From Neorhizobium sp. UBA3556 (GTDB lineage Bacteria; Pseudomonadota; Alphaproteobacteria; Rhizobiales; Rhizobiaceae): DNA of 64,000 nucleotides. The translations under genes and the position numbers were made by a program. Of this stretch, positions 24,581-32,779 are shown one piece after another (position 1 is the stretch's first letter; each line of letters begins with the position of its first letter). Where the stretch lies: assembly GCA_002376235.1 (NCBI GenBank), contig DFNX01000013.1:341521-405520 (forward strand), written 5' to 3'. The notes under the pieces were generated by a model, which was not told the DNA's origin, ran no database searches, and saw nothing but the letters and a program-made list of their open reading frames with translations.

Positions 24581-25639
24581 TTGAACGCATCAGAATTGGT
24601 TTCTTCGACAGCGCGCCAACCCCGATCCGCAGCGACCGACGCCAACCACTTCGTCCTGACGTTCGAGAATAACCGATTAGCAAGCGAACTCTTCGGTCAG
24701 TTCGATCAGAACCTCAAACTTCTCGAGCAGCGTCTGAAGATCGATGCGCGCCCGCGCGGCAATTCGGTTTCCATTTCCGGAGACGTCGTTGCGACCAATC
24801 AGGCGCGCCGCGCGCTGGATTTTCTCTATGAGCGTTTGCAGAAAGGCGGCTCCGTGGAAGCGTCCGACGTCGAAGGTGCGATCCGCATGGCGCAGGCAGC
24901 TGACGACCAGTTGAGCCTGCCGACGCTGGAACGCAAGGCAAAGCTCTCCATGGCGCAGATTTCCACCCGCAAGAAGACCATTCAGGCCCGCACGCCGACC
25001 CAGGACGCCTATATGCGGGCGCTGGAACGGGCCGAGCTTGTGTTCGGTGTCGGTCCGGCCGGTACCGGCAAGACCTATCTCGCCTGCGCCCACGCCGCCC
25101 AGCTTCTGGAACGCGGTGCGGTCGACAAGATCATCCTGACGCGACCGGCGGTCGAAGCCGGTGAACGTCTGGGCTTCCTCCCCGGCGACATGAAGGAAAA
25201 GGTCGATCCCTATCTGCGGCCGCTTTATGATGCGCTTTACGACATGATCCCGGCCGACAAGGTCGATCGCGCGATCACCGCCGGCGTTATCGAAATCGCG
25301 CCGCTCGCCTTCATGCGCGGTCGCACGCTGTCGAACGCCGCGATCATTCTCGACGAGGCGCAGAACACCACATCGATGCAGATGAAGATGTTCCTGACCC
25401 GTCTTGGCGAAAACGGTCGGATGATCATCACCGGCGACCCGAGCCAGGTGGACCTGCCGCGCGGTGTCAAATCCGGTCTGGTCGAGGCGCTGCAGATCCT
25501 CAAAGGTGTTGAAGGCATCTCGGTGATCCGCTTCAAAGATACCGATGTCGTGCGTCACCCGCTGGTCGGCCGCATCGTCAGGGCCTATGATGCGCAATAT
25601 GCCGTCCATGAGGAAAGCGAGGAAGCGCTCGACCGGTAA
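24581..25639 (+). CDS. phoH: PhoH-like ATPase
   Basis: 352-residue P-loop ATPase of the PhoH/YbeZ family. Walker A is GPAGTGKT (158-165); Walker B is IILDEAQN, followed by GDPSQVDLP. The first 110 residues hold a KH-like RNA-binding region. YbeZ-type PhoH acts with YbeY in rRNA maturation and stress, and ybeY is the next gene. The start is TTG 24581 with GAGGAG about ten bases upstream; there is no good ATG nearby. The stop codon lies in the loop of a perfect hairpin (25630-25648). Confidence 0.93.
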   Translation: MNASELVSSTARQPRSAATDANHFVLTFENNRLASELFGQFDQNLKLLEQRLKIDARPRGNSVSISGDVVATNQARRALDFLYERLQKGGSVEASDVEGAIRMAQAADDQLSLPTLERKAKLSMAQISTRKKTIQARTPTQDAYMRALERAELVFGVGPAGTGKTYLACAHAAQLLERGAVDKIILTRPAVEAGERLGFLPGDMKEKVDPYLRPLYDALYDMIPADKVDRAITAGVIEIAPLAFMRGRTLSNAAIILDEAQNTTSMQMKMFLTRLGENGRMIITGDPSQVDLPRGVKSGLVEALQILKGVEGISVIRFKDTDVVRHPLVGRIVRAYDAQYAVHEESEEALDR

Positions 25640-25648
25640 AACCGGTCG
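25630..25648 (+). promoter_or_regulatory. Hairpin enclosing the phoH stop codon
   Basis: CGACCGG, loop TAAAA, CCGGTCG: seven perfect GC-rich pairs, with the phoH TAA inside the loop and the ybeY ATG 12 bases downstream. No T-run follows. It could influence ribosome release or translation coupling; this is inference. Confidence 0.4.
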
Positions 25649-25660
25649 GGCTCACCATAC

Positions 25661-26170
25661 ATGCCCGAACTAGACATACAGATCAGCGTGGAAGACGGCG
25701 GCTGGCCGGATGAAGCCGTTTTGGCCGCTTTGGCGGGCCGCGTATTGAGTGCTGCCGCGGAATTTCTTGCCCGCGAAGAGGAGCAACCCTTCCCGAAAAT
25801 GGCACCGGAACTGTCCCTGGTCTTCACCAATGACGATTCCATCCAGGAAATTAATGCCGAATGGCGGGGCAAGGACAAGCCGACCAACGTCTTGTCTTTT
25901 CCCGCTTTTCCGCTCGAACCCGGTGGCATGCCCGGCCCCATGCTGGGCGATATCGTGGTTGCGCGGGAAACTGTCGAGCGCGAGGCGGTTGATCTCGACA
26001 AGACTTTCGACGATCATCTGACCCATCTGCTCGTCCATGGTTTCCTCCATTTGTTCGGTTACGACCACATGGAAAAGGACGAAGCGGAAGAGATGGAAGC
26101 ACTTGAGACTCGCATTTTGGCCAGTCTCGGCCTATCTGACCCCTATGCGGGGCAGGACCCGTTGATATAA
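25661..26170 (+). CDS. ybeY: Endoribonuclease YbeY (rRNA maturation factor)
   Basis: Single-strand-specific metalloendoribonuclease needed for 16S rRNA 3'-end processing and ribosome quality control; studied in Sinorhizobium. 169 residues, normal length. The zinc site is HGFLHLFGYDH with His126, His130 and His136. NVLSFPAF (76-83) and the LGDIVVA strand are also conserved. Placed between phoH and corC as in most alphaproteobacteria. Confidence 0.96.
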   Translation: MPELDIQISVEDGGWPDEAVLAALAGRVLSAAAEFLAREEEQPFPKMAPELSLVFTNDDSIQEINAEWRGKDKPTNVLSFPAFPLEPGGMPGPMLGDIVVARETVEREAVDLDKTFDDHLTHLLVHGFLHLFGYDHMEKDEAEEMEALETRILASLGLSDPYAGQDPLI

Positions 26171-26180
26171 GTTTGGAACA

Positions 26181-27356
26181 ATGAACGATTATTCGAGCAA
26201 TGTCGCCCGCGAGGGCAAGGACAGTTCGGACTCTGCCTCGTCGGACGAGGGCAGTAGTTCGGCGAGGTCCGAACATCACCCAAAATCCAACAACTCCTTC
26301 TGGTCGAGGGCCGTGCGCCTGCTTCGGCCATCGCAAGGCGAACAGCTCCGCGAGGATCTCGCCGACGCGTTGATGACGGATACCAATGTCAGCAACGCAT
26401 TTTCGCCCGACGAAAGGGCAATGCTGCACAATATCCTCCGTTTCCGCGAAGTCCGCGTCGAGGACATCATGGTGCCGCGCGCCGATATCGAGGCCGTGGA
26501 CATGAACATGACCATCGGCGAGCTGATGATCCATTTCGAGGAAACCGGCCGCTCCCGCATGCCGGTCTATAGCGACAATCTCGATGACGCTCGCGGCTTC
26601 GTCCACATTCGCGATCTTCTCTCCTATCTGGCCAAACAGGCGCGCAACAAGCGGCGCGTCAGCTCGAAGGCTTCGACGGTGCAGATCTCTGCAGCCGTTA
26701 ACGGCACTGAAAAACCGACCCGTGCGCCAAAGGCTGCCTTCGATCTTGGCCGCGTCAATCTCGAGCAGACGGTTGCAGAAGCTGGTCTGGTGCGGAAACT
26801 TCTTTTCGTGCCGCCGTCCATGCTTGCCTCCGACCTCTTGCGCTCGATGCAGGCTGCCCGCACGCAGATGGCTCTCGTCATCGACGAATATGGCGGCACC
26901 GACGGTCTCGTCAGCCATGAAGATATCGTCGAAATGGTCATCGGCGATGTCGAGGACGAGCATGACAATGAAGAGGTGATGTTCTCCAAGACTGCCGACG
27001 ACGTGTTCGTCGCCGATGCCCGCATCGAGCTTGAAGAGATTTCCGAAGCGATCGGTCCGGACTTCGATGTTCGCGATCGGATCGAGGATGTCGATACGCT
27101 TGGCGGCCTGATCTTCTCGGCGCTCGGCCGTATTCCGGTCCGCGGCGAGGTCGTGCAGGCGGTTCCCGGCTTCGAGTTCCAGATCCTCGATGCGGATCCG
27201 CGCCGCATCAAGCGGGTCAAGATCCTGCGCAAGCGCGCTCTTACCCGCCGCCGGCAGGCGAAGGGGGAGGGCGAGTCGCTGATTGTCGCTCCGGTACAAC
27301 CTGCTGCTCTGCTGCCGCCTCCTGCCGAAAACGGTGCCGCGCGGCCCGAAGCCTGA
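26181..27356 (+). CDS. corC: CorC/TlyC-type CBS-domain protein
   Basis: 391 residues. A charged N-terminal tail (about 1-60) leads to a CBS pair (about 85-230; VRVEDIMVPRADIEAVD marks the start, IDEYGGTDGLVSHEDIVE the end of the second unit) and then a CorC_HlyC domain (about 255-345). No membrane segments, so it is the soluble CorC type that associates with magnesium/cobalt efflux, although older annotations call it hemolysin TlyC. It starts 10 bases after ybeY, in the ybeY-corC-lnt series. Confidence 0.9.
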   Translation: MNDYSSNVAREGKDSSDSASSDEGSSSARSEHHPKSNNSFWSRAVRLLRPSQGEQLREDLADALMTDTNVSNAFSPDERAMLHNILRFREVRVEDIMVPRADIEAVDMNMTIGELMIHFEETGRSRMPVYSDNLDDARGFVHIRDLLSYLAKQARNKRRVSSKASTVQISAAVNGTEKPTRAPKAAFDLGRVNLEQTVAEAGLVRKLLFVPPSMLASDLLRSMQAARTQMALVIDEYGGTDGLVSHEDIVEMVIGDVEDEHDNEEVMFSKTADDVFVADARIELEEISEAIGPDFDVRDRIEDVDTLGGLIFSALGRIPVRGEVVQAVPGFEFQILDADPRRIKRVKILRKRALTRRRQAKGEGESLIVAPVQPAALLPPPAENGAARPEA

Positions 27357-27377
27357 TCCATCGCCCGCCCCGCGACA

Positions 27378-27406
27378 GGGCGCAGTTTTTTTGAAACACT
27401 GCGCCC
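27378..27406 (+). promoter_or_regulatory. Nine-pair hairpin in the corC-lnt spacer
   Basis: GGGCGCAGT, an eleven-base loop TTTTTTGAAAC, then ACTGCGCCC, all paired. It lies 21 bases after the corC stop and 25 bases before the lnt start. The T-run is in the loop and none follows the stem, so it is not a standard terminator; it could be an attenuator or mRNA processing or stability element. Confidence 0.5.
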
Positions 27407-27431
27407 CTGATTCGCGAAAAAGGGGACGGTC

Positions 27432-29033
27432 ATGGAGCAGCTGGCGGGCAAGGTCATGCTTCTTTCGGGGTGGTCCCGGATTGCACTCGCAGTATTTGCG
27501 GGTGCCGTTGGTGCGCTTGCACTTCCACCCTTCGGCATCTTCGCCGCGCTTTTCATATCCTTCCCGCTGCTTGTCTGGCTCATCGACGGCTCGACCGGAA
27601 ATCCCGGTGGCGGCATCGCAAGCCGGCTGCGCTCTGCCTTCGCAATAGGATGGCTGTTCGGCTTTGGCTATTTCGTCGCCAATCTCTGGTGGCTGGGCAA
27701 TGCTCTCCTCGTCGATGCAGAGGAGTTCGCCTGGGCGCTTCCTCTCGCGGTCTTCGGCCTGCCAGCCTATCTCGCGCTTTTCTATGGTCTTGCGGCAGCA
27801 CTTGCGCGCGCGGTCTGGTCCGATGGTGTCGGTCGTCTGGCGGCGCTCGCCGCAGCCTTCGGCGTAGCTGAATGGTTGCGTAGCTTCGTGCTGACCGGCT
27901 TTCCATGGAATGCCGTCGGTTATGGAGCAATGCCGGTTCCCCTGATGATGCAGTCCGATGCGGTTCTGGGAATTTTCGGTGTCACGACGCTGGCCGTCTT
28001 CGTTTTTTCCGCCCCTGCATTGCTTGGAACGGCAAAGGGAAAAGTCATCGGTCTGACTGCCGCTGCGCTGCTTGCGGTGGCGCATGTCGGTTTTGGTGCG
28101 TGGCGGCTAAATGTCGCAGATGAAAAGCTGGCCGTCGGCGAAGGCAAAAAAACAACCATACGTATCGTTCAGCCGATGATCGATCAGGCACAGAAACTGG
28201 ATAATACGAACCGGGCGGAGATTTTTGAGGAGCACCTGCGCCTGACGAGCACACCGCTCGCGGAAGGTGCCGCGCGCCCGGATATCGTCGTCTGGCCGGA
28301 GACTTCGGTGCCGTTCATCCTGACGGAAAATCCGGATGCACTGGCGCGCATCGCCGAGGTTCTTGAGGACGGGCAGGTTCTCGTGACCGGTGCCGTGCGC
28401 TCTGAAAATGCCGGTGCCGGCATTGCTCCACGTTTCTATAATTCAATTTATGTAATTGATAGTGAAGGACAAATTATATCTGCCGCAGACAAGGTGCATC
28501 TTGTCCCTTACGGCGAGTATGTCCCTTATGAGAGCATCCTCGCCTCGCTCGGCATTACCGAGGCGATTGCCATGCCCGGCGGCTTTACGGCTGCCACCTC
28601 GCGTAGCCTGCTCACCCTGCCGGGTGGAGCGCTTCTCTACCCTCTTATCTGCTATGAGGCGATTTTCCCCGGCGAGATTGGTCCCGAAATCGAGCGGACA
28701 TCTGCTATTTTGAACGTGACGAACGACGGTTGGTTTGGTGCGACACCTGGCCCCTATCAGCACTTCCAGCAGGCTCGGTTGAGGGCCGTCGAGAACGGTT
28801 CTTTCCTGATTCGTGGGGCAAATACAGGCATTTCCGCGGTCGTGGACCCATTTGGCCGTGTAGTCCAGGGTCTCGGATACAATCAAAAGGGTGTGATTGA
28901 TGCGACTATAGGTGGTGAAAAGATAGGGAATTGGAGTAATAACAGCCGCCAGTGGTACTTCTGGTTGGTTGTAGCACTAATGTCTGTGATTGCAGTGGTC
29001 TCGCGTCTAAGTTTTAAATCACACGCGAATTGA
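27432..29033 (+). CDS. lnt: Apolipoprotein N-acyltransferase
   Basis: Inner-membrane enzyme that adds the third acyl chain to the N-terminal cysteine of lipoproteins. 533 residues: about six to seven N-terminal transmembrane helices (to about 210), a periplasmic nitrilase-like domain (about 235-500) and a final helix (about 512-528). The catalytic triad is readable: Glu290 in WPETS, Lys354 in DKVHLVPYGE and Cys407 in LICYEAIFP. Base composition becomes more AT-rich toward the 3' end. Confidence 0.96.
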   Translation: MEQLAGKVMLLSGWSRIALAVFAGAVGALALPPFGIFAALFISFPLLVWLIDGSTGNPGGGIASRLRSAFAIGWLFGFGYFVANLWWLGNALLVDAEEFAWALPLAVFGLPAYLALFYGLAAALARAVWSDGVGRLAALAAAFGVAEWLRSFVLTGFPWNAVGYGAMPVPLMMQSDAVLGIFGVTTLAVFVFSAPALLGTAKGKVIGLTAAALLAVAHVGFGAWRLNVADEKLAVGEGKKTTIRIVQPMIDQAQKLDNTNRAEIFEEHLRLTSTPLAEGAARPDIVVWPETSVPFILTENPDALARIAEVLEDGQVLVTGAVRSENAGAGIAPRFYNSIYVIDSEGQIISAADKVHLVPYGEYVPYESILASLGITEAIAMPGGFTAATSRSLLTLPGGALLYPLICYEAIFPGEIGPEIERTSAILNVTNDGWFGATPGPYQHFQQARLRAVENGSFLIRGANTGISAVVDPFGRVVQGLGYNQKGVIDATIGGEKIGNWSNNSRQWYFWLVVALMSVIAVVSRLSFKSHAN

Positions 29034-29183
29034 CCAAAAACCCCTAAAATTGCATAGTGAGAATGCCTACCGTCTCGTCATATGCTTCGCGTATTGGTTC
29101 TGTCGTCCCAAACGCGTGAAGTGTATTCTCCATACGCGGACCGGGTTGAAAACATAACTGCAACTTCACCAGGACCCCCCATT

Positions 29184-29600
29184 ATGATTGAAAACAAGAA
29201 AAAGCCGAACCCGATCGACATTCACGTCGGGAGCCGGATCCGCCTGCGCAGAACTATGCTGGGCATGAGTCAGGAAAAGCTGGGCGAAAGCCTCGGTATT
29301 ACTTTCCAGCAGATCCAGAAATACGAAAAAGGCACGAACCGTGTCGGCGCAAGCCGTCTGCAGAACATCTCGAGCATTCTCAACGTGCCGGTGTCCTTCT
29401 TCTTCGAAGATGCGCCGGGCGACCAGTCCGGCGGTGCAACCGGCATGGCCGAAGCATCCAGCTCCAATTACGTTGTTGACTTTCTGTCGTCCTCGGAAGG
29501 TCTTCAGCTCAACCGCGCATTTGTGAAGATCGCCGACCCCAAGGTTCGCCGCCGGTTGGTTGACCTCGTCAAGGCACTTGCGGCCGAGGCAGAGGAATAG
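29184..29600 (+). CDS. praR: XRE-family regulator of the PraR/PhrR type
   Basis: 138 residues. A Cro/CI-type helix-turn-helix covers about 14-70 (VGSRIRLRRTMLGMSQEKL, then GITFQQIQKYEKGTNRV). The C-terminal half has an aromatic FFFEDAPG and a small helical tail. The sequence and the lnt-xre-metK position match the regulator called PraR in Rhizobium leguminosarum and Azorhizobium and PhrR in Sinorhizobium (from memory); PraR represses quorum-sensing and surface-attachment genes. I chose ATG 29184 (MIENKKKPNP) over an in-frame upstream ATG at 29082, because homologs start there. A terminator follows. Confidence 0.87.
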   Translation: MIENKKKPNPIDIHVGSRIRLRRTMLGMSQEKLGESLGITFQQIQKYEKGTNRVGASRLQNISSILNVPVSFFFEDAPGDQSGGATGMAEASSSNYVVDFLSSSEGLQLNRAFVKIADPKVRRRLVDLVKALAAEAEE

Positions 29601-29626
29601 TCTCTCCTAAAGAGGCGGGGAGGAGG

Positions 29627-29653
29627 AAGCGGCTTTCACAGCCGCTTTTTTTT
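29627..29653 (+). terminator. Intrinsic terminator after the XRE regulator
   Basis: AAGCGGCT, loop TTCAC, AGCCGCTT followed by a run of T. Eight perfect pairs, 27 bases after the stop of the regulator gene; it separates it from metK. Confidence 0.9.
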
Positions 29654-29774
29654 GTCTTCATTTTGGCCTGCTAATCAATTTTACGCATAAAGATATATTT
29701 ATGTCGTTGTGTTCTTGTTTTTGACAGACGAACTGACTAAACATTTTCTGTCCATTCTTTGAGGGGTTCCCCGT

Positions 29775-31037
29775 ATGCACGCCAATTATCTGTTCACCAG
29801 CGAGTCCGTGGCAGAAGGCCATCCGGATAAGGTCTGTGACCGCATTTCCGATGAAATCGTGGACCTCGTGTACCGCGAAGCTGCAAAGACAGGTGTTGAT
29901 CCGTGGAAGGTTCGCATTGCCTGCGAAACGCTTGCTACCACCAACCGCGTGGTGATTGCCGGTGAAGTCCGCCTGCCGCCGAGCCTGATGAAGAAGGACA
30001 AGAACGGCAACGACGTCATCAACCCGTCGAAGTTCAAGTCGGCGGCCCGCAAGGCGATCCGCGACATCGGTTACGAGCAGGACGGTTTCCACTGGAAGAC
30101 GGCCAAGATCGATGTGCTGTTGCACTCGCAGTCTGCTGATATCGCGCAGGGCGTCGACAGCGCAGCCGACAAGCAGGGCGACGAAGGCGCCGGTGACCAG
30201 GGCATCATGTTCGGTTACGCCTGCAAGGAAACGCCGGACCTCATGCCGGCCCCTATCTATTATTCCCACAAGATCCTGCAACTGCTCGCAACCGCCCGCA
30301 AGAAGGGTGAGGGCGATGCCGGCAAGCTTGGCCCCGATGCCAAGAGCCAGGTGACGGTCCGTTACGAAAACGGCAAGCCGACCGAAGTTGACTCGATCGT
30401 TCTGTCTACCCAGCATGTCGACGCCAGCTGGGATTCGAAAAAGGTTCGTCAGGTCGTTGAACCCTATATCCGCGAAGCTCTCGGCGATCTGCCGATCGCA
30501 GCCGATTGCAAGTGGTACATCAACCCGACCGGCAAGTTCGTCATTGGCGGTCCGGATGGTGACGCGGGCCTGACCGGCCGCAAGATCATCGTCGACACCT
30601 ATGGCGGTGCGGCCCCGCACGGTGGCGGCGCATTCTCCGGCAAGGACACGACCAAGGTCGACCGTTCGGCAGCCTATGCTGCCCGTTACCTCGCCAAAAA
30701 CGTTGTCGCAGCAGGCTTTGCCGATCGCTGCACGATCCAGATCTCCTACGCGATCGGTATTGCCCAGCCGCTGTCGATCTATGTCGACCTGCACCAGACC
30801 GGCAAGAATGTTACCGAAGACCAGATCGAAAACGCGATCCGCAAGGTCATGGACCTGTCGCCGACCGGCATTCGGCGCCATCTTGATCTCAACAAGCCGA
30901 TCTATGCGAAGACCTCGGCTTATGGTCATTTCGGCCGCAAGTCCGGTCGTGACGGTTCCTTCTCCTGGGAGAAGACCGATCTCGTGAAGCCGCTCAAGGA
31001 CGCCTTGAAGGAAGATCTTCTGGTCGCTGCCGAGTAA
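29775..31037 (+). CDS. metK: S-adenosylmethionine synthetase
   Basis: Makes SAM from methionine and ATP. 420 residues, as in other alphaproteobacteria, which carry an insert relative to the 384-residue E. coli enzyme. FTSESVAEGHPDK at the N-terminus, GAGDQGIMFGYA near 137-148 and GGGAFSGKD near 288-297 are the three signatures. The leader (29654-29774) is AT-rich, with TTGACA at 29721-29726 as a possible -35 element. I looked for a SAM riboswitch and could not support one. Upstream genes end at a terminator, so metK has its own promoter. Confidence 0.97.
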   Translation: MHANYLFTSESVAEGHPDKVCDRISDEIVDLVYREAAKTGVDPWKVRIACETLATTNRVVIAGEVRLPPSLMKKDKNGNDVINPSKFKSAARKAIRDIGYEQDGFHWKTAKIDVLLHSQSADIAQGVDSAADKQGDEGAGDQGIMFGYACKETPDLMPAPIYYSHKILQLLATARKKGEGDAGKLGPDAKSQVTVRYENGKPTEVDSIVLSTQHVDASWDSKKVRQVVEPYIREALGDLPIAADCKWYINPTGKFVIGGPDGDAGLTGRKIIVDTYGGAAPHGGGAFSGKDTTKVDRSAAYAARYLAKNVVAAGFADRCTIQISYAIGIAQPLSIYVDLHQTGKNVTEDQIENAIRKVMDLSPTGIRRHLDLNKPIYAKTSAYGHFGRKSGRDGSFSWEKTDLVKPLKDALKEDLLVAAE

Positions 31038-31081
31038 GGCTTTTCCGATCGGGTCTTTACCGATCCGGTAATCACACGCTA

Positions 31082-31120
31082 AAGCGGGTGCCTTCTGCGG
31101 GCATCCGCTTCTTTGTTTTT
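31082..31120 (+). terminator. Intrinsic terminator after metK
   Basis: AAGCGGGTGCC, loop TTCTGCG, GGCATCCGCTT, then CTTTGTTTTT. Eleven pairs including one G-T wobble. It ends 14 bases before the trmB start, so trmB is either read through or has a promoter inside this short region. Confidence 0.82.
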
Positions 31121-31133
31121 GGACGACAAGATC

Positions 31134-31838
31134 ATGACTGACGAGCAGCAGCACCCGACCCGGGCAACGGAAGCGTTTTACGGTCGCCGGAAGGGCAAGC
31201 CTCTTCGCGAGCGCCAGGCCGAAGGCATGGCGACGCTGTTGCCGGCCCTCAAGCTCGATCTCGCATCACCGGCGCCTGGCGACCTGCGCACGCTTTATCC
31301 CGTTACAGTCGAGCGCATGCGGCTCGAAATCGGCTTTGGCGGCGGCGAGCATCTGGTTCATCGCGCCCGGGAAAATGAGACGACCGGTTTCATCGGCGTC
31401 GAGCCCTTCGTCAACTCCATGGCGAAGCTGCTGTCGCAGGTCGAGATCCATGATTTGAAGAACGTCCGCGTCTATGATGATGATGCGACGCAGGTTCTCG
31501 ACTGGCTACCGACCGGCTCGATCGACCAGATCGATCTTCTCTATGCCGATCCCTGGCCGAAGCGGAAGCACTGGAAGCGTCGCTTCGTCTCGCAGGTAAA
31601 TCTGGAACGTTTCCATCGCGTGCTGAAGCCGGGCGGCATGTTCTGCTTCGCCTCGGATATCGATACCTATATCAATCACACGCTGATGCATTGCCGCGAC
31701 CACGGCGGTTTTGCCTGGCAGGCCGAACAGTCTTCCGACTGGCTGACGCCTTATGCAGGCTGGCCGGGGACACGCTACGAGAACAAGGCCCGCAGAGAAG
31801 GGCGCTCTTCAGCCTATCTGACCTTCATCAGGGCCTGA
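31134..31838 (+). CDS. trmB: tRNA (guanine-N7-)-methyltransferase
   Basis: Makes m7G46 in tRNA. 234 residues. SAM-binding motif I is EIGFGGGEHL; IGVEPFVNSM follows; the TrmB signature is LLYADPWPKRKHWKRRF, with the conserved DPWPK-type motif. The C-terminal block TRYENKARREGR is also typical. I chose ATG 31134; an upstream TTG would place the start inside the metK terminator. Confidence 0.95.
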   Translation: MTDEQQHPTRATEAFYGRRKGKPLRERQAEGMATLLPALKLDLASPAPGDLRTLYPVTVERMRLEIGFGGGEHLVHRARENETTGFIGVEPFVNSMAKLLSQVEIHDLKNVRVYDDDATQVLDWLPTGSIDQIDLLYADPWPKRKHWKRRFVSQVNLERFHRVLKPGGMFCFASDIDTYINHTLMHCRDHGGFAWQAEQSSDWLTPYAGWPGTRYENKARREGRSSAYLTFIRA

Positions 31839-31860
31839 GAGCGGCCTTGAAGAGAAACGG

Positions 31861-32118
31861 TCAGTGCAGGCTGACCGTCTTCAGGTCGTCTTCGGCTGCC
31901 TTGAAGAAGGTGCTGGACCGGTTGTCGGTCAACAGGATCGGGGTGCCATCGGCGCCGAACAGCGCCCAGAGGTCAAGGCTGGGGTCCATATCGGGAGCCT
32001 CGGGAAAGCAGCGGGATACTTCTTCAGATCGCATCCTGCGGATATACCCGACTTCACCGGCGCCGAGATGGGCAAGTTCGGATTGCGACAAATGCGTGTT
32101 CGCTTCTTTCAAGAGCAT
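31861..32118 (-). CDS. DUF1150 family protein
   Basis: 85 residues, function unknown. The pattern LAHLGAGEVGYIRRM, then LWALFGADGTPILLTDNR and a C-terminal DLKTVSLH is that of DUF1150, a small alphaproteobacterial family usually encoded just after small heat-shock genes, as here (43 bases after the Hsp20 gene). I chose ATG 32118 with GGAGG six bases upstream; a GTG four codons earlier overlaps that site. It probably shares the heat-shock transcript and may assist the same response. Confidence 0.82.
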   Translation of the reverse strand: MLLKEANTHLSQSELAHLGAGEVGYIRRMRSEEVSRCFPEAPDMDPSLDLWALFGADGTPILLTDNRSSTFFKAAEDDLKTVSLH

Positions 32119-32161
32119 TCCAGCCTCCACTTGAGGGCGTCGGCCTTGATGCCGACACGTC

Positions 32162-32590
32162 CTAGTCTGAGACGGAAATATTAATTTTTCTCACTACGCG
32201 CTGCGGCTCTGGCCGGACGAGGTCGACCGAAAGAAGACCGTTCTTCAGGCAAGCCGCTGAGACTTCCATCCCGTCAGCAAGCATGAAAACCCTTTGAAAC
32301 TGGCGTGCGGCAATACCTCTATGGAGGTAATCGCGCTCCGACTGCTCGATCTGGCGGCCACGGATTACCAATTGATTTTCTTCGGTCGTGACGTCGAGTT
32401 CGTCTTCGGAAAAGCCGGCGACGGCAAGCGTGATACGCAACTTCTCATGCCCATCGGCGGTGCCCGACCTGATTCGCTCGATATTGTAGGGCGGGTAGCC
32501 TTCATTCGCCTTGGCGAGGCGTTCCAGTGTCTTTTCCATCGCATCGAAGCCCAGTAGCAGAGGGCTTGCGAAGGGTGTCATCCGGGTCAT
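32162..32590 (-). CDS. Small heat-shock protein (Hsp20/IbpA family)
   Basis: 142-residue ATP-independent holdase chaperone. The alpha-crystallin domain spans about 35-130: YNIERI, LRITLAVAGFSEDELDV, LVIRGRQ, FQRVFMLADGMEVSAACLKNGLLSVDL, and a C-terminal INISVSD with the IxI-like anchoring motif. The gene has a putative RpoH-type promoter and a ROSE-type RNA thermometer hiding its Shine-Dalgarno (both listed), so it should be controlled at transcription and translation by temperature. DUF1150 is downstream. Confidence 0.93.
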   Translation of the reverse strand: MTRMTPFASPLLLGFDAMEKTLERLAKANEGYPPYNIERIRSGTADGHEKLRITLAVAGFSEDELDVTTEENQLVIRGRQIEQSERDYLHRGIAARQFQRVFMLADGMEVSAACLKNGLLSVDLVRPEPQRVVRKINISVSD

Positions 32591-32645
32591 CGTTCAGTCC
32601 TTGCATCAAGCGACCATGCCGACGCCCAGAAGGCGCGCCGGAACT
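32591..32645 (-). ncRNA. ROSE-type RNA thermometer in the 5' leader of the Hsp20 gene
   Basis: The predicted leader is about 55 nucleotides. Its last hairpin (32596-32615) pairs GGUC and CUUG with CAAG and GACU around an AUG triloop, leaving one bulged G. The Shine-Dalgarno AAGGA (32598-32602) is fully inside the stem. Opposite it is UCGCU (32609-32613), matching the U-U/C-G-C-U motif conserved in ROSE elements, where the bulged G is essential for melting. A second imperfect GC hairpin lies upstream (about 32619-32641). ROSE elements precede many rhizobial small heat-shock genes. Confidence 0.8.
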
Positions 32646-32649
32646 CGCC

Positions 32650-32681
32650 ATTATATGGGTTGCCGCGATGAGGATCGCAAG
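32650..32681 (-). promoter_or_regulatory. Putative RpoH (sigma-32) promoter of the Hsp20 gene
   Basis: On the minus strand: CTTGCG, 16 bases, then CCCATATAAT. This fits the alphaproteobacterial heat-shock pattern CTTG-N17/18-CCNATAT. The implied start of transcription is close to 32645, giving a leader just long enough for the thermometer. Confidence 0.6.
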
Positions 32682-32755
32682 CTGTGGCACGACGCGATGG
32701 CGGCAAAAGCCGTGCTGGCTGTGCTTGACAAACCATACGCGCGGCTCCACCAATC

Positions 32756-32772
32756 CCCCTCGAATTGAGGGG
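32756..32772 (+). promoter_or_regulatory. Hairpin covering the ribosome binding site of the nucleoside hydrolase gene
   Basis: CCCCTC, loop GAATT, GAGGGG: six perfect pairs. The 3' arm is the purine-rich Shine-Dalgarno, seven bases before ATG 32780. It should lower translation unless opened. Confidence 0.5.
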
Positions 32773-32779
32773 ATGAACA

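Noticed and set aside
25851..28085. A 744-codon minus-strand frame across ybeY, corC and lnt
   Set aside because: Antisense to three genes with clear catalytic motifs; no domain of its own.
29654..29774. SAM riboswitch in the metK leader
   Set aside because: The leader is AT-rich and I could not draw the pseudoknot or stems of SAM-II or SAM/SAH classes.
31856..31885. ACGGTCAG/CTGACCGT hairpin between trmB and the DUF1150 gene
   Set aside because: It overlaps the DUF1150 coding end and lacks a T-tract, so it may simply reflect coding sequence.
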